This document shows, in pieces, positions 23,856 to 32,315 of a stretch of DNA of 54,592 nucleotides (position 1 is its first letter; every line of letters begins with the position of its first letter). The notes beneath the pieces were generated by a model. It saw only the letters and a list, made by a program, of their open reading frames with translations, made no database searches and had not been told where the DNA came from. Location of the stretch: contig CAMEVC010000016.1 of NCBI GenBank assembly GCA_945939115.1, forward strand, positions 1-54,592, written 5' to 3'. The stretch comes from an uncultured Eubacterium sp. Lineage in GTDB: Bacteria > Bacillota > Clostridia > Lachnospirales > Lachnospiraceae. The translations under genes and the position numbers were made by a program.

Positions 23856-23884
23856 ATTATGCACCTTTTCGTACATATTTTCAA
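23856..23884 (-). promoter_or_regulatory. Sigma-A-type promoter of serS
   Basis: On the minus strand TTGAAA (23879-23884), a 17-base spacer and CATAAT (23856-23861) lie about 52 bases upstream of the serS ATG. Confidence 0.6.
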
Positions 23885-23933
23885 TTACTAATTAATATTA
23901 ATATAATTACTGCAAATGTTTTCCTGCATCCAG

Positions 23934-24491
23934 TTACATCTTGTCCTTCTGAACCAGATCATTGACTTCCTGGCTTAATTCCTCATCTCCCATTCTTCCT
24001 GCCATAGCCTGTTTAACAGCCTTCTCCTCTTCTTTTCCGAGTTCTATATAAGACTTTCCATTAACAATCTCCTTGATATAGGCAAAGCATCCGTCATTGC
24101 TGTGCATTACATTGACAACATAACCATTATCCTTCTTATCAAGCATACACAGTGCAAAACTTAACTTTCCGCCCATTTCATGGAATGCATCATACTTATT
24201 AACGCCAACTTTCTGGAATGTAATCTGCATTTTCTCATATATATCCTTGATTGCCTCAGTATTATCTGAGCTTGTCTTCTGAAGATTGATAATGTCGTCT
24301 GTATATTTCCTTACCATCTTCTCCATGCTCTTTCCATCTGAGCCTTCCATCATCATCTCGTACTTTTTCCTCATTGAACCTGCTTTACATATAGCAACAA
24401 TAGAAAGAACTATTGCAGCTATCATGACAACAAGCATTCCAATTATCACATAAAGTGTATCTACTTGAAACAAACCAAACACATCTAACAT
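23934..24491 (-). CDS. DUF4446 family membrane protein
   Basis: This 185-residue protein has one N-terminal transmembrane helix (about 12-36), a coiled-coil-like segment (about 50-85) and a compact C-terminal domain containing YDAFHEMGGKLSFALCMLD and a GCFAYIKEI strand, the signature of DUF4446. The family is commonly encoded next to parB in Firmicutes, as here; its function is not established. The ATG at 24491 follows AAAGGAA; the longer in-frame version starting at 24554 lacks a ribosome binding site. It lies 76 bases downstream of parB and is probably in the par operon. Confidence 0.85.
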   Translation of the reverse strand: MLDVFGLFQVDTLYVIIGMLVVMIAAIVLSIVAICKAGSMRKKYEMMMEGSDGKSMEKMVRKYTDDIINLQKTSSDNTEAIKDIYEKMQITFQKVGVNKYDAFHEMGGKLSFALCMLDKKDNGYVVNVMHSNDGCFAYIKEIVNGKSYIELGKEEEKAVKQAMAGRMGDEELSQEVNDLVQKDKM

Positions 24492-24567
24492 GATTTTTTC
24501 CTTTCTATCAATAAATATACACCATGTTTTTATCACACAAATGTTAAAACACATTGCAATTAATTCA

Positions 24568-25521
24568 TTAATTGCTTAGTTTTCTTAGCATGTCGTATAT
24601 TCGCTCTAATTCTGCCTGTGAATAATATTCTATTTCTATCTTACCCTTGTTATTATTCTTGTTTTTTATAACAACCTGCGTACCCATAATTTTCTTTAAT
24701 TTTTCTTCAAAATCTCTATATATGAAATCATTCTCCGGTCTTGTTTTTGCAACAGGCTTATCCAGTTTATCAAGATTTTTTACAAGTTTTTCAACATCTC
24801 GCACATTTAACTTTTCATCAAAAATCTTCTGAGCAATAAAGTACTGTTTATCTTTATCGTCAATACCAATTATTGCTCTTGCATGACCACTGCTAAGTTT
24901 TCCCTCAATAACCATTTCCTGAACTCTCTCATCCAGCTTAAGAAGACGAAGAGAATTGGTTATTGCTGTTCTCGATTTAGCAACTTTTTCAGCTACCTCA
25001 TCCTGCTTTAATCTGTAATCCTTTATAAGTCTCTGATATGCCTGGGCCTCTTCAATTGGATTAAGATCTTCTCTCTGGATATTCTCAATAAGAGCAATTT
25101 CCATAACTTCCTGTGATGAATAATCTTTTATAATAACAGGGACTTCCTTAACTCCTGCCAGCCTTGCTGCTCTGAATCTTCTCTCACCCGCAATTATCTG
25201 GTAATTCTTATCCATTTTCTGAACAAGAAGAGGTTGAAGGACACCATATTGTTTTATTGACTCTGAAAGTTCAATAAGTGCATCCTCATCAAATGCTTTT
25301 CTTGGCTGATTCTTATTAGGTTCAATCTGTGATATCTTTAACTTAGTTTCTACCGGAACTTCTTTCACTAATTCCTTAACAACTTCTTTTACAACTACTT
25401 TCTCCTCATCAGTATCTGCTTCTGGAATCAGAGCACCTATTCCTCTTCCCAGACCTTTACCCAATGCATTTGACTTTGTTGTCTTTGTTGTTTTAGTTTT
25501 CTTTAAATTACTTGCTACCAT
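24568..25521 (-). CDS. parB: Chromosome partitioning protein ParB (Spo0J-like)
   Basis: ParB binds parS, spreads using CTP and loads condensin at the origin. The 317-residue protein begins with a K/T-rich tail, then ALGKGLGRGIGALIP, which is the ParA-stimulating box. The CTPase/N-terminal domain contains NKNQPRKAFD and the GERRFRAARLAG motif (near 125-136); ENIQREDLNPIEEA follows, then the helix-turn-helix DNA-binding domain (KQDEVAEKVAKSRTAITNSL) and a C-terminal dimerisation domain. The ATG at 25521 has GGAGGA seven bases upstream. It lies 21 bases after parA. Two exact parS sites lie just upstream of the operon. Confidence 0.95.
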   Translation of the reverse strand: MVASNLKKTKTTKTTKSNALGKGLGRGIGALIPEADTDEEKVVVKEVVKELVKEVPVETKLKISQIEPNKNQPRKAFDEDALIELSESIKQYGVLQPLLVQKMDKNYQIIAGERRFRAARLAGVKEVPVIIKDYSSQEVMEIALIENIQREDLNPIEEAQAYQRLIKDYRLKQDEVAEKVAKSRTAITNSLRLLKLDERVQEMVIEGKLSSGHARAIIGIDDKDKQYFIAQKIFDEKLNVRDVEKLVKNLDKLDKPVAKTRPENDFIYRDFEEKLKKIMGTQVVIKNKNNNKGKIEIEYYSQAELERIYDMLRKLSN

Positions 25522-25542
25522 ATATTCCTCCACTCATTTTTA

Positions 25543-26301
25543 TTATTTACCCATTACTTCTTCTGCTAATAATCTGTAACTCTCTGCACCGGATGATTTA
25601 GGATCATATAGATTGATTGGAAGTCCATGGCTTGGTGCTTCTGCTAATCTGATATTTCTAGGTATAATTGTCTTATATATATTCTGTTTGAGATTATCTT
25701 TTACATTCTCTACCACCTGAAGTGAGAGATTAGTTCTTGAATCGTACATTGTAAATACAACACCTTCAAGTTCGAGTTCAGGGTTCAATTTCTTCTTAAC
25801 AAGATTAATTGTATGTATAAGCTGAGTTAAACCTTCCAATGCATAATATTCACATTGAATTGGAACCAACACTGTATTAGCCGCTGTCATCGCATTGACA
25901 GTAAGCATACTTAATGATGGAGGACAATCTAGTATTATATAATCATATCTGTCTTTCACCTGAGTAATGCTGTCTTTTAATGTATACTCTCTATTTTCCA
26001 CATCTATTAAGTCTATTTCTGCTCCTGCCAGATTAACATTAGATGGCAATATATCAAGATTATCAATTACATTTGCAATAATTGCATCTCTTATATCGCA
26101 TTCTTTCAATATAACTTCGTACACCGTTCTTTCATTACCTGTTTTTGCTAATCCAAAACCACTTGTTGTATTACCCTGTGGATCAATATCTACAACAAGC
26201 ACTTTCTGTCCTACTTCTGCCAGACATGCTGACAGATTAATTGATGTAGTTGTTTTGCCAACTCCGCCTTTCTGGTTGGCTATTGCTATTATTCTTCCCA
26301 C
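25543..26301 (-). CDS. parA: Chromosome partitioning ATPase ParA (Soj-like)
   Basis: ParA is a Walker-type ATPase that acts with ParB in origin segregation and, in Bacillus-type systems, modulates DnaA. The 252-residue protein has the deviant Walker A box NQKGGVGKTTTSINL (about 8-22), a DIDPQGN motif (about 39-45) and LDCPPSLS (about 123-130). It lacks the N-terminal helix-turn-helix of plasmid ParA proteins, so it is the chromosomal Soj type. AGAGGCG precedes the ATG. The 33-48 bases upstream hold an exact parS site, so ParB probably binds over the operon's leader or promoter. Confidence 0.96.
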   Translation of the reverse strand: MGRIIAIANQKGGVGKTTTSINLSACLAEVGQKVLVVDIDPQGNTTSGFGLAKTGNERTVYEVILKECDIRDAIIANVIDNLDILPSNVNLAGAEIDLIDVENREYTLKDSITQVKDRYDYIILDCPPSLSMLTVNAMTAANTVLVPIQCEYYALEGLTQLIHTINLVKKKLNPELELEGVVFTMYDSRTNLSLQVVENVKDNLKQNIYKTIIPRNIRLAEAPSHGLPINLYDPKSSGAESYRLLAEEVMGK

Positions 26302-26333
26302 ATTACGCCTCTTTTTCTATACAGTTCTTGTCA

Positions 26334-26349
26334 TGTTTCACGTGAAACA
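26334..26349. promoter_or_regulatory. parS: parS site 1
   Basis: TGTTTCACGTGAAACA is an exact match to the Firmicute parS consensus. It sits inside a perfect 24-bp palindrome (26330-26353), extendable by one more pair, 32 bases upstream of parA. Confidence 0.95.
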
Positions 26350-26403
26350 TGACATTTCTGTATCATGTAAATCAATGTTAAATATTGACTTGATTATTAT
26401 ATC

Positions 26404-26515
26404 ATGATTCGCACTTCGTGCTTGACGATTTCTTCAAAATCTATCGCAATCGCCATTCTCCGCTCACGATGAACAGACTATACCTGCTCCCGCTCACTAA
26501 CATTCATTATAACAT
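26404..26515. other. Unassigned GC-richer segment between the parS sites
   Basis: Within the 26.30-26.67 kb gap this stretch is richer in GC than its surroundings and contains a GCAC/GTGC hairpin and two CCGCTCAC or CCCGCTCAC words. I see no ORF, RNA gene or clear terminator. The rest of the gap holds only the two parS sites and AT-rich DNA. Confidence 0.35.
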
Positions 26516-26555
26516 ACATTTATGATAATTGTTATACAATTATATATTATTTTTA

Positions 26556-26571
26556 TGTTTCACGTGAAACA
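26556..26571. promoter_or_regulatory. parS: parS site 2
   Basis: A second exact TGTTTCACGTGAAACA, 222 bases from the first, lies between parA and the two-component operon. The flanks are not symmetrical, unlike site 1. Confidence 0.94.
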
Positions 26572-26672
26572 ATTATAAAACCTATGATAATAATCAGATG
26601 TCATAAGTCAGAAAGGTATAGACATCTCATTAAAATCATAGGTCATACAATCATTTATATAATACATTATTA

Positions 26673-27317
26673 TCACTTTATTGAAATAATATTATTCTTA
26701 ATAGCAAAAACTGCTGCCTGGGTCCTATCAGATACGCCGATTTTCTTAAAAATATTTGACACATGATTCTTAACTGTTCTTTCACTTATATTAAGAGTCA
26801 ATGCAATTTCTTTATTAAAAGCTCCGGAAGCTATCATTTTAAGAACCTCTAATTCTCTCTTAGTCAGGTCAGACACTTTTTCCTTTAGAACATCCCGTTC
26901 TGTCAGACTTACATTAAGAAGCGGCATAAGGCTTGGTTCAATATAAGTATCACCTGAATAAACAGAATATATTGCTTTCTTTAATGTATCAAAATCTGAA
27001 TCCTTTAACACATATCCATCACAACCGTTATCAAGAGCTTTAATAAGATAATCAACTTCATTATGTATTGTAAGTATAATAACCTTGCATATCATTTTCT
27101 GTTGTTTCATAATATTGAGGACCTGTAATCCATCAAGATTAGGCATATTAAGATCAAGTAAAACAATATTAGGTTTAGTCTTATTAGCAAGATTAAGACA
27201 CTCATACCCGTCTCCAGCTTCACCTACCACTTCAATACCCGGGTCCATTTCAAGCAATTGTTTCAAACCTTCCCTGATCATTCTGTGATCATCAGCTAAT
27301 AATATATTAACTGCCAT
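26673..27317 (-). CDS. NarL/DegU-type response regulator
   Basis: This 214-residue protein has an N-terminal receiver domain (about 1-120: ADDH start, phosphoacceptor Asp in VLLDLNMPN near residue 55, and K near 105) and a C-terminal LuxR-type helix-turn-helix (about 150-214: LTKRELEVLKMIASGAFNKE, then ISERTVKNHVSNIFKKIGV). The ATG at 27317 follows GGGAGG; an earlier start at 27335 lacks one and would overlap the kinase stop. It is 14 bases downstream of the kinase gene, so the two form an operon. The pair resembles DegS/DegU, whose regulon in Bacillus covers motility and secreted enzymes. The targets here are unknown. Confidence 0.92.
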   Translation of the reverse strand: MAVNILLADDHRMIREGLKQLLEMDPGIEVVGEAGDGYECLNLANKTKPNIVLLDLNMPNLDGLQVLNIMKQQKMICKVIILTIHNEVDYLIKALDNGCDGYVLKDSDFDTLKKAIYSVYSGDTYIEPSLMPLLNVSLTERDVLKEKVSDLTKRELEVLKMIASGAFNKEIALTLNISERTVKNHVSNIFKKIGVSDRTQAAVFAIKNNIISIK

Positions 27318-27331
27318 TATAAAAACCTCCC

Positions 27332-28324
27332 TCAACTAATTGGAATCTCAATAGTAAAATGAGACCCTTTATCATTAACATAATGTATATTTCCCTTTAA
27401 CAGAGAAACTCTTTCCCTCAACATTATTATCCCGAAACCTGTATGATTATCTCTGTCCTGAATACATTCATCATAGTTAAATCCACTTCCGTCATCTGAG
27501 AATTTTAGAATTATCCTTGAACTGTTAACCTCAATACATATATTAATATGAGAACATCCTGAATGCTTAATTGCATTGCTGTTCAACTCATTGATTATTC
27601 TCATAACAGAAATTGAAATAGCTGAATCAATATTAAGGTTATCGTCACATATTACAGATGTATTATAAATAACATTTTCCGTTTCCTTATCAATTCTTTG
27701 AATCAGATTAATTATAGCAGTCTTAAATCCTAAATCATCAAGACTCATTGGTCTTAATTCAAATATTATATTTCTTAATTCATTCACACTGTTTTTAATA
27801 AGTGATATTGAATTGGATATCTCAAGCTTACATCTGTTAATATCCTTATCAATAATCTGGTTAATAAATTCCTGCTTATGAATTAAAGCTGTAAGATTCT
27901 GAACAACTGTATCATGAATATCTCTTGATATTCTCTGTCTCTCTGACTCTATATAGTTAATAATATTAACTGGCTGTTCTAATGTTTCACATGAAACATT
28001 AGAATCTGAATTCAATATATCCTTAAGAGACTCAATTTTGTTGGTCAACTCATCTCTTTCTTTATTCAACAGAACTAACTTGTGGGACAAATCTGATTTA
28101 TTATTCTTAAGAGTAAGAATTCTAACATCAGATTCTTCTGAAGATATTGATGTGGAATGTAGAATATCTTCTGTCCAATCCTTTTCTTTTATTAATTTGT
28201 TAAGATTCTTTTCAATTGTTTTCAATTCTATCTCAGATGAACGAATATCGTCTTGAATACACTGTAAGCTGTCTTTATATCGTATAAGTTCATCCTGAAC
28301 ATACTTTACACAGGAATCTGACAT
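27332..28324 (-). CDS. Cytosolic DegS-like sensor histidine kinase
   Basis: This 330-residue kinase has no signal peptide or membrane span. Residues 1-105 form a long coiled coil, as in DegS. A HisKA_3 dimerisation domain carries the phosphoacceptor histidine (RISRDIHDTVVQN, His137), and the HATPase domain contains ELNSNAIKHS (N box), FSDDGSGFN (G1) and GFGIIMLRERVSLLKG (G2). All expected catalytic residues are visible. It senses a cytoplasmic signal that cannot be named. The gene contains a near-perfect parS-like palindrome at codons 109-114, at the junction between coiled coil and kinase core. GAGG lies just before the ATG at 28324. Confidence 0.9.
   Translation of the reverse strand: MSDSCVKYVQDELIRYKDSLQCIQDDIRSSEIELKTIEKNLNKLIKEKDWTEDILHSTSISSEESDVRILTLKNNKSDLSHKLVLLNKERDELTNKIESLKDILNSDSNVSCETLEQPVNIINYIESERQRISRDIHDTVVQNLTALIHKQEFINQIIDKDINRCKLEISNSISLIKNSVNELRNIIFELRPMSLDDLGFKTAIINLIQRIDKETENVIYNTSVICDDNLNIDSAISISVMRIINELNSNAIKHSGCSHINICIEVNSSRIILKFSDDGSGFNYDECIQDRDNHTGFGIIMLRERVSLLKGNIHYVNDKGSHFTIEIPIS
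27983..27998. promoter_or_regulatory. Degenerate parS-like site inside the kinase gene
   Basis: TGTTTCACATGAAACA differs from parS only at one central base. The symmetry extends to 24 bp (27979-28002; 11 of 12 pairs), outside the parS core, so it is unlikely to be a codon-usage accident. It lies about 1.4 kb from parS site 2. Confidence 0.6.
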
Positions 28325-28608
28325 ATCTACCTCATATATATAATATAATTAATAAATTATCAATATATAGTACCCATATACATACATTATTTATAACATT
28401 TATGCTATTTTAAGAAAATAATACTCTATTACTCAAAAGAAATAAAGTACTTTTTTACTATTTAGAACTATAAAAGTCAAAAAAACCTAAAAAAGTACTA
28501 TATATACCACATTAATACAGAAAAATCTCATTGCCACATCCGGAATAATAGAATATAATTATGTTAAGTATAGGTATTAACAGTACACGGATTTCCTTTG
28601 GAGGCAAT
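28325..28608. other. AT-rich intergenic region between kinase and hydrolase genes
   Basis: This roughly 280-base divergent gap is very AT-rich and must hold the promoters of both flanking genes. I see no hairpin, RNA gene or conserved operator that I can defend. Confidence 0.4.
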
Positions 28609-29553
28609 ATGAATAAATGGCAGAAAATTGGACTTGCAGTAGGTATGGGTACTGCAGTCATTACTACAACTCATTTAATTAACAGCTTTATATTTAAGTC
28701 ATCAACTTCTAATAATTACACAGGTAAGAGAATTCGCAGTAATTATCAATGGAGGTTTGGTAATATAGCTTATATTACCGCTGGCTCAGGTTCACCTTTA
28801 CTGCTTGTCCATGACCTTAACTCTTACAGTTCAAGTTATGAATGGGAACAGACTATTAATCAGTTTGCAAAGAACCATACTGTATATGCAATAGATTTAC
28901 TTGGATGCGGTCATTCTGATAAACCTAATCTCACATATACAACTTATATGTACACACAGTTAATCAATGACTTTGTACTCAATGTTATCCGCACTAAAGC
29001 TGATGTTGTTGCTACAGGTAACGCAACTCCAATTGTTATTATGGCAGCATTTAATAACCATGCATTATTTAATAAAATAGTGCTTGTTTCACCTATCTCG
29101 GTTGAAGATGCTTTTAAAGGTCCGGATAACTTAAGCGTAATCAGACGTTTTATTCTTAATATGCCTGTTGTTGGAACTTCAGTTTATAATATTTTATTTA
29201 ATAAGCCATCTCTCAGGCGCATTCTTTCAGAAAAATGTTTCAAGGGAGGAAAGGTTCCGGCAGATTATATCAACGCCTGCCATGAAAACGCCCATCTGGG
29301 TGAAGCCTCTGCCAAGTATCTGTTTATAAGTACAGAGTGCAATTACACTACGGTTACTATATCCAGAGCATTATCAGAGCTTGATAACTGTATATATATG
29401 ATTAATGGCATGAATAATAATAATGATGTAATAGAAGAATATATGGATATTAATCCTGCCATTGAGAATGTTATGATACAGGATTCCAAGAGACTTCCAC
29501 AGGTTGAACAACCTTTAGAATTCATAAGACAGGCTGAGATTTTTCTTAATTAA
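28609..29553 (+). CDS. Alpha/beta-hydrolase-fold protein lacking the nucleophile serine
   Basis: This 314-residue protein has an N-terminal membrane anchor (about 6-27) and an alpha/beta hydrolase fold: LLLVHDLNSYSSSYEWE is the oxyanion-loop region and VYAIDLLGCGHSDKP is the conserved strand-4 loop. The nucleophile elbow, normally GxSxG, reads ATGNATP near residues 143-149, so the serine is replaced by alanine. No convincing catalytic His follows near the C-terminus. It is therefore probably non-catalytic, or uses a different chemistry. The ATG at 28609 has GGAGG (28600-28604) five bases upstream; an ATG at 28561 is less likely. It runs rightward between leftward par/two-component and mnm/rsm genes, so it looks like a separate insertion. 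Confidence 0.8.
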   Translation: MNKWQKIGLAVGMGTAVITTTHLINSFIFKSSTSNNYTGKRIRSNYQWRFGNIAYITAGSGSPLLLVHDLNSYSSSYEWEQTINQFAKNHTVYAIDLLGCGHSDKPNLTYTTYMYTQLINDFVLNVIRTKADVVATGNATPIVIMAAFNNHALFNKIVLVSPISVEDAFKGPDNLSVIRRFILNMPVVGTSVYNILFNKPSLRRILSEKCFKGGKVPADYINACHENAHLGEASAKYLFISTECNYTTVTISRALSELDNCIYMINGMNNNNDVIEEYMDINPAIENVMIQDSKRLPQVEQPLEFIRQAEIFLN

Positions 29554-29583
29554 CATTTTAATATTGCACATCTATAACTAATT

Positions 29584-29637
29584 AATCCCTGGTTATCCAC
29601 ATTTTCTGTTAAGATATGTGAATACCAGGGATTTTTT
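29584..29637 (+). terminator. Terminator with a DnaA box in its loop
   Basis: AATCCCTGGT (29584-29593) pairs with ACCAGGGATT (29624-29633), followed by TTTT. The 30-base loop starts with TTATCCACATTTTCTGTTAA (29593-29612), an exact DnaA box plus flank that is identical to 22430-22449. It ends the hydrolase gene. Confidence 0.85.
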
Positions 29638-29658
29638 AGTCCATTTTCGGATTTAGTA

Positions 29659-30378
29659 TCAGAGAGGTTCTTTTCCGGGCAGACCTGCTTTTCTTGGATA
29701 TTTGCCGGATGTAGGCTTAATCTTCTTAATGTACACAAGAGACCTTTCTATATCTGAGTAAGGAAGATTGAATTTATCTACTTTTTCTACCTCTCCTCCA
29801 AGAGTCTTAATTGCACGTTCTGCATTTTTTAACTCCTCATCAATATCTCCTGACTTATATGCCACAAAATATCCGCCAACCTTGACAAATGGAAGATTAT
29901 ATTCCACAAGCGTAGCTAAATTAGCAACAGCTCTTGAAACACTCACATCAAAATGTTCCCTCAGATTACTATTTCTTCCTCCATCCTCGGCACGGGAATG
30001 AACTGCCTCTATTCCTGTTAGTCCCAGGTCATCAATAACCTGATTAAGAAATTTTACTCTCTTATTAAGAGAATCCAGAAGTACTACATTAATTTCAGGA
30101 TGTGCAATCTTAAGCGGAAGACCAGGAAATCCTGCTCCTGTTCCGACATCTATTAATGAAATGCTTTCTTTATCATGTCCGATTTCTTCAATATGAAGTA
30201 CCAGACTATCCACATAATGCTTTAAAAGAACCTCTTCGTAATCCGTAATTCCAGTCAGATTCATAAAGCTGTTCCATTCCACCAACAGCTCATAATACTT
30301 ATCAAACTGCTCATATTGCTGGTCTGATAATGTAATACCAATATTCTCAAGGTTTTTCTTAAATGTTTCGTTTACCAT
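29659..30378 (-). CDS. rsmG: 16S rRNA (guanine-527-N7) methyltransferase
   Basis: RsmG (GidB) methylates G527 of 16S rRNA using S-adenosylmethionine. The 239-residue protein has the Rossmann methyltransferase core: LIDVGTGAGFPGLPLKI (motif I, near 70-86), VVLLDSLNKRVKFLNQV (near 94-110) and the VSRAVA region (near 140). The ATG at 30378 has GGAG six bases upstream; the ATG four codons earlier overlaps that sequence. It is the last gene of the mnmE-mnmG-rsmG group, as in most Firmicutes, with a 38-base gap after mnmG. The C-terminus ends in a basic KYPRKAGLPGKEPL, typical of the family. Confidence 0.96.
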   Translation of the reverse strand: MVNETFKKNLENIGITLSDQQYEQFDKYYELLVEWNSFMNLTGITDYEEVLLKHYVDSLVLHIEEIGHDKESISLIDVGTGAGFPGLPLKIAHPEINVVLLDSLNKRVKFLNQVIDDLGLTGIEAVHSRAEDGGRNSNLREHFDVSVSRAVANLATLVEYNLPFVKVGGYFVAYKSGDIDEELKNAERAIKTLGGEVEKVDKFNLPYSDIERSLVYIKKIKPTSGKYPRKAGLPGKEPL

Positions 30379-30416
30379 ATTAATCTCCATTCTTCACATT
30401 TTCACAAGAAATCTTC

Positions 30417-32300
30417 TTAATGCTTTCTCCTTAGTGATTCAAGGTAAACAAGAAGCACGGATATATCTGCAGGTGAAACACCTGATATTCTTGATGCCTG
30501 TCCAATTGATCTTGGCTTGAATTTGTCAAGCTTCTGCATGGCTTCCTTTCTTAATCCGCTTATCTGGTAATAATCCAGAGTATCCGGTATAAGCTTATTT
30601 TCAAGCTTTTTAAAATGCTCTACCTGCCTTAACTGCCTGTCTATGTAACCCTCGTACTTCAGGTTGATATTAACCTGTTCGCACACATCCCATGGAAGCT
30701 GTGGTCTGTGCCTGTCTATTGGTGCCAGAACATCATATGAAAGTTCAGGTCTCTTTATTAATTCTGCGAGAGTAACACCTGTTGTCAGCTCAGTACTGCC
30801 ATTCTCCACAAGAAGTTTCTGAATGTCTTCCCCTGTACCGATGTTAACTGATTTCACTCTCTCAATTTCTTCATTGATAAGCTCAATTTTCTTATTGAGT
30901 CTGTCCATTCTGTCCTGGCTGATAAGACCAACCTTATAACCATACTTTGTAAGTCTTATATCAGCATTATCCTGTCTTAATATAAGCCTGTATTCTGCCC
31001 GGCTTGTCATCATCCTGTATGGCTCTGCTGTCTCTTTTGTTACAAGGTCGTCAATAAGTACACCGATATAACTCTCTGACCTGTCCAGAATGAGTGGTTC
31101 CTCTTTCTTTACATAGAGTGCGGCATTAATTCCTGCTATAATTCCCTGCGCCGCAGCTTCCTCATATCCTGAACTTCCATTAAATTGTCCTCCGGCAAAT
31201 AGACCTTCTATTTTCTTAAACTCAAGTGATGACTTAAGCTGAACAGCATTGATACAATCATACTCGATAGCATAAGCATTGCGGACAATCCTCACATTTT
31301 CAAGACCGGGAACAGTCCTGTACATAGCATACTGTACATCCTCCGGCATAGAACTGCTCATACCTCCAAGATACATTTCATTAGTATAAAGTCCCTCCGG
31401 CTCAATAAAAACCTGATGTCTGTCCTTATCTGCGAATCTTACTACCTTATCTTCAATTGAAGGGCAGTATCTTGGCCCTGTTCCATGTATATCACCTGAG
31501 TAAAGTGGTGACCTGTCGAGATTATCTCTTATAATCTTGTGAGTGTCTTCATTAGTATATGTGAGCCAGCAGCTTACCTGATCTTTCTGTATACTCTCCG
31601 GGTCTGTCTCAAAAGAGAATGGTACAACTCTCTCATCCCCAAACTGCTCTGTCATTTTACTAAAATCAATAGACCTTTTATCAACTCTGGCAGGTGTTCC
31701 CGTCTTAAATCTTCTCACTTCTATTCCGTTATCAATGAGTGACTGGGTGAGGTGATTAGCTGCCTGAAGTCCATTAGGACCCGTATGATAACTCACATCA
31801 CCATATATACATCTCGCCTTAAGGTAAACACCTGTACAGAGAACAACTGCTTTCGCAATATATTCTGCGCCAGAGACAGTTTTAACTCCGCCTATTCTGC
31901 CATCATTTACAATAATCTCCGAAACCTCAGCCTGTCTTATATGAAGATGCTCTGTATTCTCTAATACACTTCTCATCCTTCTGCTGTAATCAGACTTGTC
32001 GGCCTGTGCTCTCAAGGAGTGAACCGCCGGTCCCTTTGATGCATTCAACATTTTAGACTGTATAAATGTAGCATCTATATTTTTTCCCATCTCTCCGCCA
32101 AGAGCGTCTATTTCCCTGACAAGATGTCCCTTAGAACTTCCTCCGATATTCGGATTACACGGCATCATTGCAATGCTCTCGACACTGACTGTAAATATAA
32201 TTGTCTCAAATCCCATTCTTGCAGAAGCAAGTGCTGCCTCACATCCTGCATGACCGGCACCGACAACCACGACGTCATATTCTTCTCTAATATTAGGCAT
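30417..32300 (-). CDS. mnmG: tRNA uridine-5-carboxymethylaminomethyl modification enzyme MnmG
   Basis: MnmG (GidA) works with MnmE to modify U34 in several tRNAs, using FAD. The 627-residue protein begins with the FAD-binding [15 protein letters not shown] motif (about 11-25), then [20 protein letters not shown] with the catalytic-region cysteine, and shows [17 protein letters not shown] and [17 protein letters not shown] further on. Length and motifs match the family. GGGAGGA precedes the ATG. It begins 15 bases after mnmE, indicating translational coupling or at least co-transcription. Confidence 0.97.
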   Translation of the reverse strand: MPNIREEYDVVVVGAGHAGCEAALASARMGFETIIFTVSVESIAMMPCNPNIGGSSKGHLVREIDALGGEMGKNIDATFIQSKMLNASKGPAVHSLRAQADKSDYSRRMRSVLENTEHLHIRQAEVSEIIVNDGRIGGVKTVSGAEYIAKAVVLCTGVYLKARCIYGDVSYHTGPNGLQAANHLTQSLIDNGIEVRRFKTGTPARVDKRSIDFSKMTEQFGDERVVPFSFETDPESIQKDQVSCWLTYTNEDTHKIIRDNLDRSPLYSGDIHGTGPRYCPSIEDKVVRFADKDRHQVFIEPEGLYTNEMYLGGMSSSMPEDVQYAMYRTVPGLENVRIVRNAYAIEYDCINAVQLKSSLEFKKIEGLFAGGQFNGSSGYEEAAAQGIIAGINAALYVKKEEPLILDRSESYIGVLIDDLVTKETAEPYRMMTSRAEYRLILRQDNADIRLTKYGYKVGLISQDRMDRLNKKIELINEEIERVKSVNIGTGEDIQKLLVENGSTELTTGVTLAELIKRPELSYDVLAPIDRHRPQLPWDVCEQVNINLKYEGYIDRQLRQVEHFKKLENKLIPDTLDYYQISGLRKEAMQKLDKFKPRSIGQASRISGVSPADISVLLVYLESLRRKH

Positions 32301-32315
32301 AATAAAAAATCCTCC

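Noticed and set aside
23805-23933. T-box riboswitch upstream of serS
   Set aside because: The leader is only about 50 bases after the predicted promoter and has no T-box sequence or terminator hairpin.
26404-26515. Possible third copy of the long hairpin element
   Set aside because: It lacks the TACTAAATTCGC and GCTCATTAAGTACCG words and has no long inverted arms.
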